From positions 1 to 56,975 of the forward strand of contig NZ_BMPJ01000002.1 of NCBI RefSeq assembly GCF_014647535.1: DNA of 56,975 nt, given 5' to 3'. How positions within the stretch are numbered: position 1 is the first letter of the stretch; each line of letters opens with the position of its first letter. The stretch is from Thermus composti (GTDB lineage: Bacteria; Deinococcota; Deinococci; Deinococcales; Thermaceae). A model generated the notes under the pieces. It was not told the origin of the DNA. It did not search any database and saw only the letters and a list, made by a program, of their open reading frames with translations. A program made the translations under genes and the position numbers. Shown in pieces: positions 47,616 through 56,975 of this stretch.

Positions 47616-48665
47616 ATGCGCCTGGCCGTCCTCCTCTCCGGCGTGGCCCTCTACAGCGCCCTTTACGCCGTGGTCCCCCTCCTGCCCCTCCTGGAAAGGC
47701 TCCACCAGGCCCCACCCGGCGCGGCGGGGCCGGGGATGGGGCTTCCCCTCTTCCTTTTGGTCCTCCTCTCCCCCCTGGTCCCAAGGCTTCCCTTCCCCCC
47801 GGGAAAGGTCCTGGGGGTGGGCCTCCTTCTGGTGGGGGCGGGAGGGGTCTTGGGGGCCTTGAGCCCGAGCCTTTTTCTATGGACCCTTTCCCGCCTCCTC
47901 CAAGGGGTGGGGGCCGCCCTGGTGCCCGCCTTGGCCATCGCCCTCATCCCCAGCCTCTTCCCCCAAAGGGCTTTGGAGATGGCGGGGGTGTACATGGCGG
48001 GGAACGTCCTGGGAGGAGGGCTTGGCCGGGTCCTGGCGGGGCTTTTGGCCGAGGGGCTTGGGGTGCGGGAAGCCCTCTTGGTCCTCTCCCTTCCCGCTTT
48101 GGCCCTTGGGCTTTTGGTCTTCCGCTCCCCCAAAGGGCTTCCCGCCCTGGCCCCCCCTCGGTACACCCTTTCCGCCCTTCCCCTCTATTTGGTGGGGGGG
48201 ATTCTCCTTTTCCTCAACCTCTTCCTGGCCAACCTCCTCCCCTACCGCCTGTTGGCGTGGGGCTTTAGCCCGGGGCAGGTGGGGCTCGTCTACCTGGCCT
48301 ACCTCTTCGGCATCCCGGGAAGCGCCCTTTCCGGGTTCCTCGCCCGAAGGCTTGGGGCGGTGGCCACCTTCCGCCTAAGCTTCGCCCTGGTCCTTCTGGG
48401 GGAGGGCCTTCTCCTCCTTCCCCCGCCCTTTTTGGTGGGGGGCTTCGTCCTGATGATGGCCGCCCTCTTCACCGCCCAAAGCCTGGCCTCGGGGGCAGCG
48501 GGCAGGAAGGGCCCCGGGGTGAGCGGGACCTACGTGGCCAGCTTCTACCTGGGGGGCACCCTGGCGGGCCTCCTCTACCCCTTTTTCCTCCACAGCTTCC
48601 CCCTGGCGGTGGGGCTTGGGCTAGGCCTTGCGCTCCTCGCCTTCCTCCTCGCCCCCGTGCGCTAA
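47616..48665 (+). CDS. Major facilitator superfamily transporter
   Basis: 349-residue membrane protein, shorter than the usual 400, with about 11 helices. It shows SRLLQGVGAALVPALAIALI and later GVYMAGNVLGGGLGRVLAG, both typical of drug-efflux type MFS proteins in the N-terminal half, and FGIPGSALSGFLARRLGAVA in the C-terminal half. Substrate unknown. Its TAA stop opens copy 3 of the intergenic repeat. Confidence 0.85.
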   Translation: MRLAVLLSGVALYSALYAVVPLLPLLERLHQAPPGAAGPGMGLPLFLLVLLSPLVPRLPFPPGKVLGVGLLLVGAGGVLGALSPSLFLWTLSRLLQGVGAALVPALAIALIPSLFPQRALEMAGVYMAGNVLGGGLGRVLAGLLAEGLGVREALLVLSLPALALGLLVFRSPKGLPALAPPRYTLSALPLYLVGGILLFLNLFLANLLPYRLLAWGFSPGQVGLVYLAYLFGIPGSALSGFLARRLGAVATFRLSFALVLLGEGLLLLPPPFLVGGFVLMMAALFTAQSLASGAAGRKGPGVSGTYVASFYLGGTLAGLLYPFFLHSFPLAVGLGLGLALLAFLLAPVR

Positions 48666-48765
48666 GGGGCCGCACGGTGGTTTCGCAACACGGGGTGCCC
48701 GAAATGAGGCTCGGGAAGCTCCTTTTGGGGTCCCCGCCGCGGCGAAAGCCGCGGTGGGGTTAGGT
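48661..48765 (+). repeat. Intergenic repeat, copy 3 (longest)
   Basis: Starts GCTAAGGGGCCGCACGGTGG, with the TAA as stop of the MFS gene, then GGGGTGCC, GGGAAGCTCCTTTTGGGG and CCCCGCCGCGGC. It differs from copy 1 by a perfect-looking second hairpin, CCCCGCCGCGGC-GAAA-GCCGCGGTGGGG (48732-48759, one G-U pair), and its right end has lost GTACTTAAAGG. The hairpin may act as a terminator or stabilising 3' structure for the MFS message. Confidence 0.7.
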
Positions 48766-48770
48766 AGCAT
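48765..48770 (+). promoter_or_regulatory. Leaderless -10 of the GlcE-like gene
   Basis: TAGCAT, 6 bases before the ATG at 48777, at the right end of repeat copy 3. Confidence 0.75.
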
Positions 48771-48776
48771 GGGTCC

Positions 48777-49436
48777 ATGAGGCTCCACGCCGCCGACCAG
48801 TACCTGGTGGCCCCGGCGGAGGCCGGCCTCCTGGAGGTCTATCGGGCCCTGGAGGGAAGCGGCCTTTACCCCCCCTTTCCCCCGGTGGAGCTTCCCGGGG
48901 GGGTGGGGGGGCTTCTCCTCAGGGGCGGCTTCGCCCAGACCTTTTTCTTCCCCTCCGAGGTCCTCGGGGTCACCTTCCGCACCCCCAAGGGCCGGGTGGT
49001 GCGGGCCGGGGGGGTGGTGGTGAAGAACGTCCAGGGGTACGACCTGGTGCGCCCCTTCGTGGGGAGCTTTGGCCTTTTGGGGGAGCCCTTGGAGGCGGTC
49101 CTGCGCCTCAGGCCCGGGCAGGCCTCCGCCTTCCTCAGGAAGCCCTTTACCGGGACCTTCCCCGAGCTCGCCCCAAGGCCCCGCTTCCTCTTCGCCCTCG
49201 AGGAGGGCGGGGCCTGGTGGCTTTACGCCTACCACTACGGCCCGAAGAAGGAGGTGGCCCGCTTCCGGGAAAGCTTCTTGGGGGAGGCGGTGGAGCCCTT
49301 GGACCTGAGGCCCCGCTTCCCCCGGGGGATGGGGGTGGGGGAAGGCCCCCTAAAGGACCTCCGGTTTTCCTGGAAGGACGGGGGCGAGGCCCCCCCGCCC
49401 CCGGAGCCCTTCCGCCTCCTGGCCCGGGCCCTTTAG
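48777..49436 (+). CDS. Short GlcE-like FAD-binding protein
   Basis: 219 residues similar to GlcE, the FAD-binding subunit of glycolate oxidase. It keeps the core [20 protein letters not shown], where GlcE proteins have the KNVAGYDL motif, and a preceding [15 protein letters not shown]. It begins at the position of family residues about 60-70 ([19 protein letters not shown]), so the first FAD-binding lobe is missing, and the C-terminus is short. GlcD and GlcF genes are not beside it. It may be a divergent subunit or a relic kept for another role. The start fits its promoter, so the shortness is not a mis-called start. Confidence 0.72.
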   Translation: MRLHAADQYLVAPAEAGLLEVYRALEGSGLYPPFPPVELPGGVGGLLLRGGFAQTFFFPSEVLGVTFRTPKGRVVRAGGVVVKNVQGYDLVRPFVGSFGLLGEPLEAVLRLRPGQASAFLRKPFTGTFPELAPRPRFLFALEEGGAWWLYAYHYGPKKEVARFRESFLGEAVEPLDLRPRFPRGMGVGEGPLKDLRFSWKDGGEAPPPPEPFRLLARAL

Positions 49437-49472
49437 GCGGAAACGTGCTAGCCTGAAGGAGGAGGGGAAAGC

Positions 49473-49778
49473 ATGGACGCCAAAGGGTTCTTCCAGGCGC
49501 TTTTGGACTTTTCCTTTGAGCACTTCGTCACGGTGCGGCTCGTGGGGGTGATCTACGCCCTGGCCCTGGCGGCGGGGGTGGTCTACGCCCTCATCGCCGT
49601 GGTGGGGGCCTTTGAGACCTCGCCGGGGTTCGGCGTGCTCACCCTGCTCATCCTCGCCCCCTTGGGCCTTTTCCTTTACGCGGTGGCGGTGCGGGTGGCC
49701 CTCGAGGCCACCGTCGCCCTCCTAAGGGTGGCGGAGAACACCCGGGAGATCCGGGACCTCCTCAAAGAGAAGCCCTAA
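49473..49778 (+). CDS. DUF4282-like small membrane protein
   Basis: 101 residues with two membrane helices, LVGVIYALALAAGVVYALIA and VLTLLILAPLGLFLYAVAV, preceded by FFQALLDFSFEHFVTVRLVG and followed by an amphipathic acidic-basic tail (ENTREIRDLLKEKP). This matches the DUF4282 family of unknown role. A clear ribosome site, GGAGGAGGGG, precedes the ATG, and TAGCCT at 49450-49455 may be its -10. It ends before a strong terminator. Confidence 0.78.
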   Translation: MDAKGFFQALLDFSFEHFVTVRLVGVIYALALAAGVVYALIAVVGAFETSPGFGVLTLLILAPLGLFLYAVAVRVALEATVALLRVAENTREIRDLLKEKP

Positions 49779-49793
49779 AGCCCAAGGCCAAGG

Positions 49794-49820
49794 CGCCCTC
49801 CTTGGGGAGGGCGTTTTTTT
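49794..49820 (+). terminator. Terminator before pheS
   Basis: Perfect 8-bp stem CGCCCTCC (49794-49801) / GGAGGGCG (49806-49813), 4-base loop, then seven T (49814-49820). It ends the gene at 49473; since the pheS -10 comes after it, it is not a pheS attenuator. Confidence 0.9.
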
Positions 49821-49821
49821 G

Positions 49822-49827
49822 TATGCT
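49822..49827 (+). promoter_or_regulatory. Leaderless -10 of pheST
   Basis: TATGCT, 7 bases before the ATG at 49835, beginning one base after the terminator's T-run. Confidence 0.75.
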
Positions 49828-49831
49828 CTAG

Positions 49832-53229
<3,398 letters not shown>

Positions 53230-53238
53230 GCTGGACCC

Positions 53239-53703
53239 ATGCTCACCTGGGTGGACCTCCTGGCCCTCTTCAGCCTGGCCTTGGGCATCGCCTGGGGCCT
53301 CAGGGCGGGGCTTCTTGGGGCGTTCGTGGGGGTTGGGGTGCTCCTCTACCTCCTTTTGGCCCAGCTCGGGTTTTCCGGGTGGCCCTGGGCCCTGGGGATC
53401 GGGCTTGGGGTGGGATTCTTGGGCAAAAGCCTTCCCCTGCCCACCCCTTCCCGGGGCCTCGAGGCCTTCTTGGGAGGGCTTGGCGGGGGGCTTCTGGGCC
53501 TTTTCCTGGCCCTCATCCTCTGGACCGGCTACCCCTGGGAGCGGGTGGGAGCGGGGACGCTCCGCTACCCCTCCCTCTACCTCCCCACCCCGGTCTACGA
53601 GGGGGTGGCCCAGAGCCCCTTCGCCCGGGAGGCCTTCCGGATCGCCTGGAACACCCCCTGGCTCAGGAAGGCCCTCCGCCTAGAGGGCGAGCACCCGAAG
53701 TAG
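53239..53703 (+). CDS. CvpA-like membrane protein, uncertain
   Basis: 154 residues with four hydrophobic segments ([64 protein letters not shown]) and a soluble tail with [19 protein letters not shown]. The opening pattern, an aspartate after the first turn followed by GLRAGLLG, resembles CvpA family proteins, but the match is loose. Its 3' end overlaps the convergent pfkA by 24 bases. Confidence 0.55.
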   Translation: MLTWVDLLALFSLALGIAWGLRAGLLGAFVGVGVLLYLLLAQLGFSGWPWALGIGLGVGFLGKSLPLPTPSRGLEAFLGGLGGGLLGLFLALILWTGYPWERVGAGTLRYPSLYLPTPVYEGVAQSPFAREAFRIAWNTPWLRKALRLEGEHPK

Positions 53704-54648
53704 CTCCAGCAAACCGCGGTTGATGTCCTTGCGCCGCTCCACCGCCTCCTTGAGGGGGGTGAACTGGACCTCGCCCTCCACCTCCCCCACCATCACCCCG
53801 CTCGTTCCCCCCGCCAAAGCCTCCACCGCCGCCGCTCCCAGGCGGCTCGCCAAGACCCGGTCCTTGGCGGTGGGGCTTCCGCCCCTTTGGATGTGCCCCA
53901 GGACCGTGACCCGGGCCTCCAGGGCCACCCGCTCCTGGATGGCGGCAAGAAGCCCCGCCGCCCCCCCGGGATAGGCCCCTTCCGCCACCACCACGATGGA
54001 GCTGGTCTTGCCCCGGCGCTGGGACTCAAGAAGCCCCTGGGCGACGGCCTCCACGTCCACGGGCACCTCGGGCAGGGCCACCACCTCGGCCCCCCCCGCA
54101 AGGCCCACCTCCAAGGCGATGAAGCCCGCGTGCCGCCCCATGACCTCAATGAAGAAGACCCGCTCGTGGCTTGCGGCGGTGTCCCGGATGCGGTCAATGG
54201 CCTCCAGGGCGGTGTTCACCGCGGTGTCAAAGCCGATGGTGAAGTCCGTGCCGTAAAGATCGTTGTCAATGGTCCCGGGAACCCCCACCACGGGGATCCG
54301 GTGCTCCTCCATGAGCTGGATCGCCCCGCGGAAGGTCCCATCCCCCCCGATGGCCACGAGACCCTCAATCCCCGCCGCCTTGAGCTTCGCCGCCGCCTTG
54401 GCCCGGCCCTCGGGGGTCAGGAACTCCTGGCTCCTCGCCGTGAGGAGCACCGTCCCTCCCCGCTGGAGGATGTTGGCCACGTCCCGCACCCCCAAGGGCA
54501 CCATCTCCCCCTGGATCATGCCGGCGTAGCCCCGGCGGATCCCGATGACCTCTATGCCCAAGGCGTGGGCCTGGCGCACCACGGCCCGGATGGCCGCGTT
54601 CATGCCCGGCGCATCCCCTCCGCTGGTGAACACCCCTATGCGCTTCAT
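53680..54648 (-). CDS. pfkA: ATP-dependent 6-phosphofructokinase
   Basis: 322 residues, bacterial allosteric PfkA that phosphorylates fructose 6-phosphate. Blocks: [49 protein letters not shown] (GGDGT marks ATP rather than pyrophosphate as donor), [20 protein letters not shown] with the catalytic DND region, [12 protein letters not shown] and [20 protein letters not shown]. It follows rsmI with an ATGA overlap and so shares its transcript, an unusual pairing of glycolysis with rRNA modification. Confidence 0.96.
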   Translation of the reverse strand: MKRIGVFTSGGDAPGMNAAIRAVVRQAHALGIEVIGIRRGYAGMIQGEMVPLGVRDVANILQRGGTVLLTARSQEFLTPEGRAKAAAKLKAAGIEGLVAIGGDGTFRGAIQLMEEHRIPVVGVPGTIDNDLYGTDFTIGFDTAVNTALEAIDRIRDTAASHERVFFIEVMGRHAGFIALEVGLAGGAEVVALPEVPVDVEAVAQGLLESQRRGKTSSIVVVAEGAYPGGAAGLLAAIQERVALEARVTVLGHIQRGGSPTAKDRVLASRLGAAAVEALAGGTSGVMVGEVEGEVQFTPLKEAVERRKDINRGLLELLRVLAL

Positions 54649-55445
54649 GCTCCCTCCTCCGATTTCCCAAGGGCCAGCCTGTAAGCCTCGTTGCGGGGAA
54701 GCCCGGCCTCCAAAAGGGCCTGGAAGAGGGCCTTTCCCTTTAGCCCCTTGGCCCTTAGCGCCTGGAGGACCTCTTCACCTTCGGGCAAAGGCGCCTCCTT
54801 GGGGGCCAGGACCAGGACGAACTCCCCTCGAGGCTCCAGGAAGTGGGCGAGCGCCTCCTCCAGCGTCCCCCGGAAGACCTCCTCGTGGACCTTGGTGAGC
54901 TCCCGGGCGATGGCCACGGGGTGCTCGGGCCCGTACACCTCCCGAAGGTCCTCCAGGGTCTTGCGCAGGCGGTGGGGGCTTTCGTAAAGCACCGCCGTCC
55001 GCCCCTCCCGGGCCAGGGCCCAAAGCCTCTCCCGGCGCTCCTTCCCCCCCTTGGGCAAAAAGCCCTCAAAGGTGAAGCGGTGGGTGGGGAGGCCGGAGGC
55101 CACCAGGGCGGGGATGAGGGCGGTGGGACCGGGAAGCGCTTCCACCTTCCAGCCCCATTCTAAGGCCATCCGCACCAGCTCCGCCCCCGGGTCCGAGATC
55201 CCCGGCGTCCCGGCATCGGTGGCGTAGGCCACGTAGGCGTAGGGGGCAAGGAGCTCCCGGGCCCGGTGGACCGTGTGCTGGTCCAGCCTCAGGGTGGGGG
55301 TGGCGATCCCGTAGTGGCGGAGGAGGAGGCCCGTGCGCCGGGTGTCCTCGCAGGCCACCACCTCCGCCTCCTTAAGCGTTCGCAGGGCCCTTAGGGTGAT
55401 GTCCTCCAGGTTGCCGATGGGGGTGGGGACCAGGACCAGGCGCAC
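54645..55445 (-). CDS. rsmI: 16S rRNA (cytidine-1402 2'-O)-methyltransferase RsmI
   Basis: 266-residue tetrapyrrole-methylase-fold enzyme that 2'-O-methylates C1402 in the decoding centre. Diagnostic blocks: [59 protein letters not shown] and [19 protein letters not shown], and [14 protein letters not shown]. Start is GTG at 55445, one base after the stop of the zinc-ribbon gene. It overlaps pfkA at its 3' end. Confidence 0.95.
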   Translation of the reverse strand: MRLVLVPTPIGNLEDITLRALRTLKEAEVVACEDTRRTGLLLRHYGIATPTLRLDQHTVHRARELLAPYAYVAYATDAGTPGISDPGAELVRMALEWGWKVEALPGPTALIPALVASGLPTHRFTFEGFLPKGGKERRERLWALAREGRTAVLYESPHRLRKTLEDLREVYGPEHPVAIARELTKVHEEVFRGTLEEALAHFLEPRGEFVLVLAPKEAPLPEGEEVLQALRAKGLKGKALFQALLEAGLPRNEAYRLALGKSEEGA

Positions 55446-55446
55446 G

Positions 55447-55941
55447 CTAAAGGAGAAGGGGCCGCAAAAGCTCCAAGACCTCCCGGAAGGGGAACTCGTA
55501 GACCGAGCCCGAGGGCAGGGTGAACTCCAAGAGGTCCCGGGCCCCGGGGAAGACCACCCGCCTCAGGGCCACAAGGCCCTGGTCGCTTTCCAGGTGGACG
55601 GTGAAGTAGTCGGGCTCCAGGTTGGGCTCGTCCTCCGCCTCCTTGGGGGGCTCCTCCCCCACCCCCTCCTCCAGGCGGCGCAGGGCCTCCTGGAGCTCAG
55701 CTTTCAAAACCCGCACCTCCTCCTCCAAGGTGCCGTCGGAGAAGACCAGGACCACCTCCTCCCCCTCCCCGTAGGCGGAAAGGCCCCAAAGGGGTTCCTG
55801 CTCTTTTTGGGGAGGCTCCACCACCTCCAGGGTGCCGTCGGAAAGCAGCCGGAGAAGGGCGCCGCAGGCCTCGCAGTCCACAAGATCCCCTACCTCATAC
55901 CCTTCCAGCTCCAGGGGTTCCCCGCACACCGGGCAGACCAT
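55447..55941 (-). CDS. LysW-like zinc-ribbon protein with acidic C-terminus
   Basis: 164 residues. The first 35 (VCPVCGEPLELEG, then GDLVDCEACGALLRL) form a four-cysteine zinc ribbon very like LysW/ArgW, the amino-group carrier of Thermus lysine synthesis. Unlike LysW (54 residues, ending EDWGE) it continues with about 120 acidic residues including a coiled segment (VRVLKAELQEALRRLEEG) and has no terminal EDWGE, so it is probably not a carrier. Start ATG 55941 has AAGGAGG upstream; an ATG at 55962 would lie over the -10. It heads the operon with rsmI and pfkA. Function unknown. Confidence 0.7.
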   Translation of the reverse strand: MVCPVCGEPLELEGYEVGDLVDCEACGALLRLLSDGTLEVVEPPQKEQEPLWGLSAYGEGEEVVLVFSDGTLEEEVRVLKAELQEALRRLEEGVGEEPPKEAEDEPNLEPDYFTVHLESDQGLVALRRVVFPGARDLLEFTLPSGSVYEFPFREVLELLRPLLL

Positions 55942-55960
55942 AGGGCCTCCTTCTAAGGTC

Positions 55961-55966
55961 ATTCTA
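55961..55966 (-). promoter_or_regulatory. -10 of the zinc-ribbon/rsmI/pfkA operon
   Basis: TAGAAT on the minus strand, 19 bases before the ATG at 55941. The transcript would have a leader of about 13 bases containing AAGGAGG. Confidence 0.6.
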
Positions 55967-55970
55967 AGGG

Positions 55971-56001
55971 GAAAGGCGGCTAGGCACGGGGCCTAGCCGC
56001 C
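55971..56001 (-). terminator. Terminator of ppa
   Basis: On the minus strand, perfect 10-bp stem GGCGGCTAGG / CCTAGCCGCC (56001-55992 and 55984-55975) with a 7-base loop, followed by TTTCCCC. The T-run is short. It ends ppa just before the next promoter. Confidence 0.7.
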
Positions 56002-56017
56002 CCAAGCCTCAGGATAC

Positions 56018-56545
56018 TTAGGCCCGGTAGCGGGCGATGCAGGCCTTGACCTCTTCCAAGGCGGCGGCCCGGTCCCGCCAGCCCGTGACCTTGACCCACT
56101 TGCCCTTCTTGGCCTCGAGGGCCTTGTAGGTTTCAAAGAAGTGCTGGATCTCCTGCTTGACCCCCTCGGGGACGTCGCCGATGTCCTGGATGTGGTCCAG
56201 GCGCTGGTCCTCCGCCACCACCCCGATGACCTTAGCGTCGCCGCCCTTCTCGTCCTCCATGAGGAGGAGGCCCACCACCCGCACCTCCACCACCACCCCG
56301 GGAAGGAGGGGATAGGTGGAGAGGACGAGGCCGTCCAAGGGATCCCCGTCCTCCGCCAGGGTGGAAGGGATGAAGCCGTAGTCCCCGGGGTAGAACTGGG
56401 CTCCCGGGAGGACCCGGTCCAGCTTGATCACCCCCAGGTCCGGGTCGTACTCGTACTTGTTGCCCGAGCCGCGGGGCACCTCAATGACCATGTTCACCAC
56501 TTCCGGCGCCTTCTCGCCCACGGGGAGGGTTTTGAGGTTCGCCAT
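56018..56545 (-). CDS. ppa: Inorganic pyrophosphatase
   Basis: Family I soluble pyrophosphatase, 175 residues, close to the crystallised T. thermophilus enzyme in length and sequence. Active-site blocks: IEVPRGSGNKYEYDP, GDYGFIPSTLAEDGDPLDGL with the metal-binding aspartates, and MEDEKGGDAKVIGV. It hydrolyses pyrophosphate from biosynthesis, pulling reactions such as tRNA charging forward. It forms a hexamer. Single-gene unit with its own promoter and terminator. Confidence 0.97.
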   Translation of the reverse strand: MANLKTLPVGEKAPEVVNMVIEVPRGSGNKYEYDPDLGVIKLDRVLPGAQFYPGDYGFIPSTLAEDGDPLDGLVLSTYPLLPGVVVEVRVVGLLLMEDEKGGDAKVIGVVAEDQRLDHIQDIGDVPEGVKQEIQHFFETYKALEAKKGKWVKVTGWRDRAAALEEVKACIARYRA

Positions 56546-56554
56546 AGCCCCTCC

Positions 56555-56560
56555 ATTATA
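56555..56560 (-). promoter_or_regulatory. -10 of ppa
   Basis: TATAAT on the minus strand, 9 bases before the ATG at 56545. GGAGGGG lies between, but at most 2-3 bases of it would be transcribed. Confidence 0.75.
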
Positions 56561-56580
56561 GCGGGGCGGAAGGGAGTCCT

Positions 56581-56586
56581 TATAAT
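56581..56586 (+). promoter_or_regulatory. Leaderless -10 of the last gene
   Basis: Consensus TATAAT, 6 bases before the ATG at 56593 and divergent from the ppa promoter. Confidence 0.85.
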
Positions 56587-56592
56587 GGGACC

Positions 56593-56975
56593 ATGGGCAA
56601 GTATGAAGACACCTTCTCCCAACTGGGGGAAAAGGCCCTGGCCCGGCTAGAAGGCCCAGGCGGGTTTTTGGCGGTCACGGAAAGCGAACTCGTCTTCGTG
56701 GGCGAGGCCGGGGTGCAGCGGATGGCCCTGGCCCGGATCCGCCGCATCGCCCGGGGGGAGGGGAATACCCTCCTGGTCCAGGGAGAAGGGGAGGCCTTAA
56801 GCCTTCCCCTCACCGCCTTTCCCATCGGCGAGCTCAAGGCCTTCCTCGAGGGCCTAAAACCCCACGTGGCCCGGGCCAAGAAGGCCACCCTCACCCCCAA
56901 GGCACCACCGCCGCCTCCTCCCCCGGAAAAGCCCGCCCCCAAGCCCCTCTGGGAGGAGGAGCCCCCGCCCCCTCC
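56593..56975 (+). CDS. PH/GRAM-like protein with proline-rich tail (partial)
   Basis: Open to the window edge; 127 codons visible, no stop. Residues 1-95 (KYEDTFSQLGEKALARLEGP, FLAVTESELVFVGEAG, VQRMALARIRRIARGEGNTL) have the alternating strands of a small bacterial PH-like domain. From about residue 100 the chain becomes proline- and lysine-rich (KAPPPPPPPEKPAPKP) followed by glutamates, a flexible linker to an unseen C-terminal part. It starts immediately after TATAAT. Family assignment is by pattern only. Confidence 0.65.
   Translation, partial: MGKYEDTFSQLGEKALARLEGPGGFLAVTESELVFVGEAGVQRMALARIRRIARGEGNTLLVQGEGEALSLPLTAFPIGELKAFLEGLKPHVARAKKATLTPKAPPPPPPPEKPAPKPLWEEEPPPP

Overview
The window is a gene-dense, very GC-rich bacterial segment from a Thermus species. 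PheS, aspartate aminotransferase, IspG and inorganic pyrophosphatase read like the T. thermophilus enzymes I remember, but PheS differs at enough positions that another Thermus species is likely. Genes lie on both strands in short operons, often overlapping by 1-30 bases. No insertion sequence, prophage or CRISPR array is visible. No gene-free stretch exceeds 300 bases, and the longest gaps hold gene remnants, a regulatory leader or short repeats.

Layout. 1-6241: fabI, then an ABC sugar-import operon with a GH63 mannosylglycerate-type hydrolase inside it. 6235-11400: ispG-tgt, then leftward rpmB, a degenerate M23 protein and a PerM permease, then lspA. 11420-16246: an ion antiporter with its RCK partner, aspC, a broken HEPN-like gene and a lipid kinase. 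16264-21355: a histidine-phosphatase relative without catalytic histidines, a GNAT, a histone-deacetylase-family enzyme, a phosphoesterase, trmL and an AlbA/Schlafen-type regulator. 21507-27974: amtB-glnK, hrcA, a moaD-moaE fusion, rlmN, an acyl-CoA dehydrogenase and a Clp1-type polynucleotide kinase. 27952-33854: leuS behind an apparent attenuator, yihY, proA-proB. 33913-37289: a secreted metzincin, tRNA-Arg(ACG), cobalamin adenosyltransferase and small unknowns. 37342-43815: an ABC-2 exporter/SPFH/ribbon-helix-helix/CPBP cassette, then rapZ-yvcK. 43870-49778: alr, a degenerate priA, an MFS transporter, a short GlcE-like protein. 49835-56975: pheST, pfkA-rsmI-zinc ribbon, ppa and a partial gene.

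Expression. Over thirty start codons stand 5-9 bases (usually 6) downstream of a TAnnnT-like -10 hexamer, so the messages should be leaderless or nearly so. This pattern decides several starts. Only a few genes (the sugar-binding protein, rpmB, leuS, amtB, the zinc-ribbon gene) combine a promoter further upstream with a Shine-Dalgarno sequence. In two divergent pairs, 16246/16264 and 47595/47616, a single 7-bp TAnnnTA core forms the -10 of both genes. Several -10 hexamers contain the stop codon of the gene before.

Most notable: (i) a complete apparent leuS attenuator with an 8-codon leaderless leader peptide containing one CTA leucine codon; (ii) a short intergenic repeat in three copies whose ends carry the TAA stop codons of adjoining genes; (iii) the exporter/SPFH/RHH/CPBP cassette with a palindrome over its -10; (iv) several enzyme-family members that lost catalytic residues (M23, histidine phosphatase, PriA) or a regulatory tyrosine (PII).
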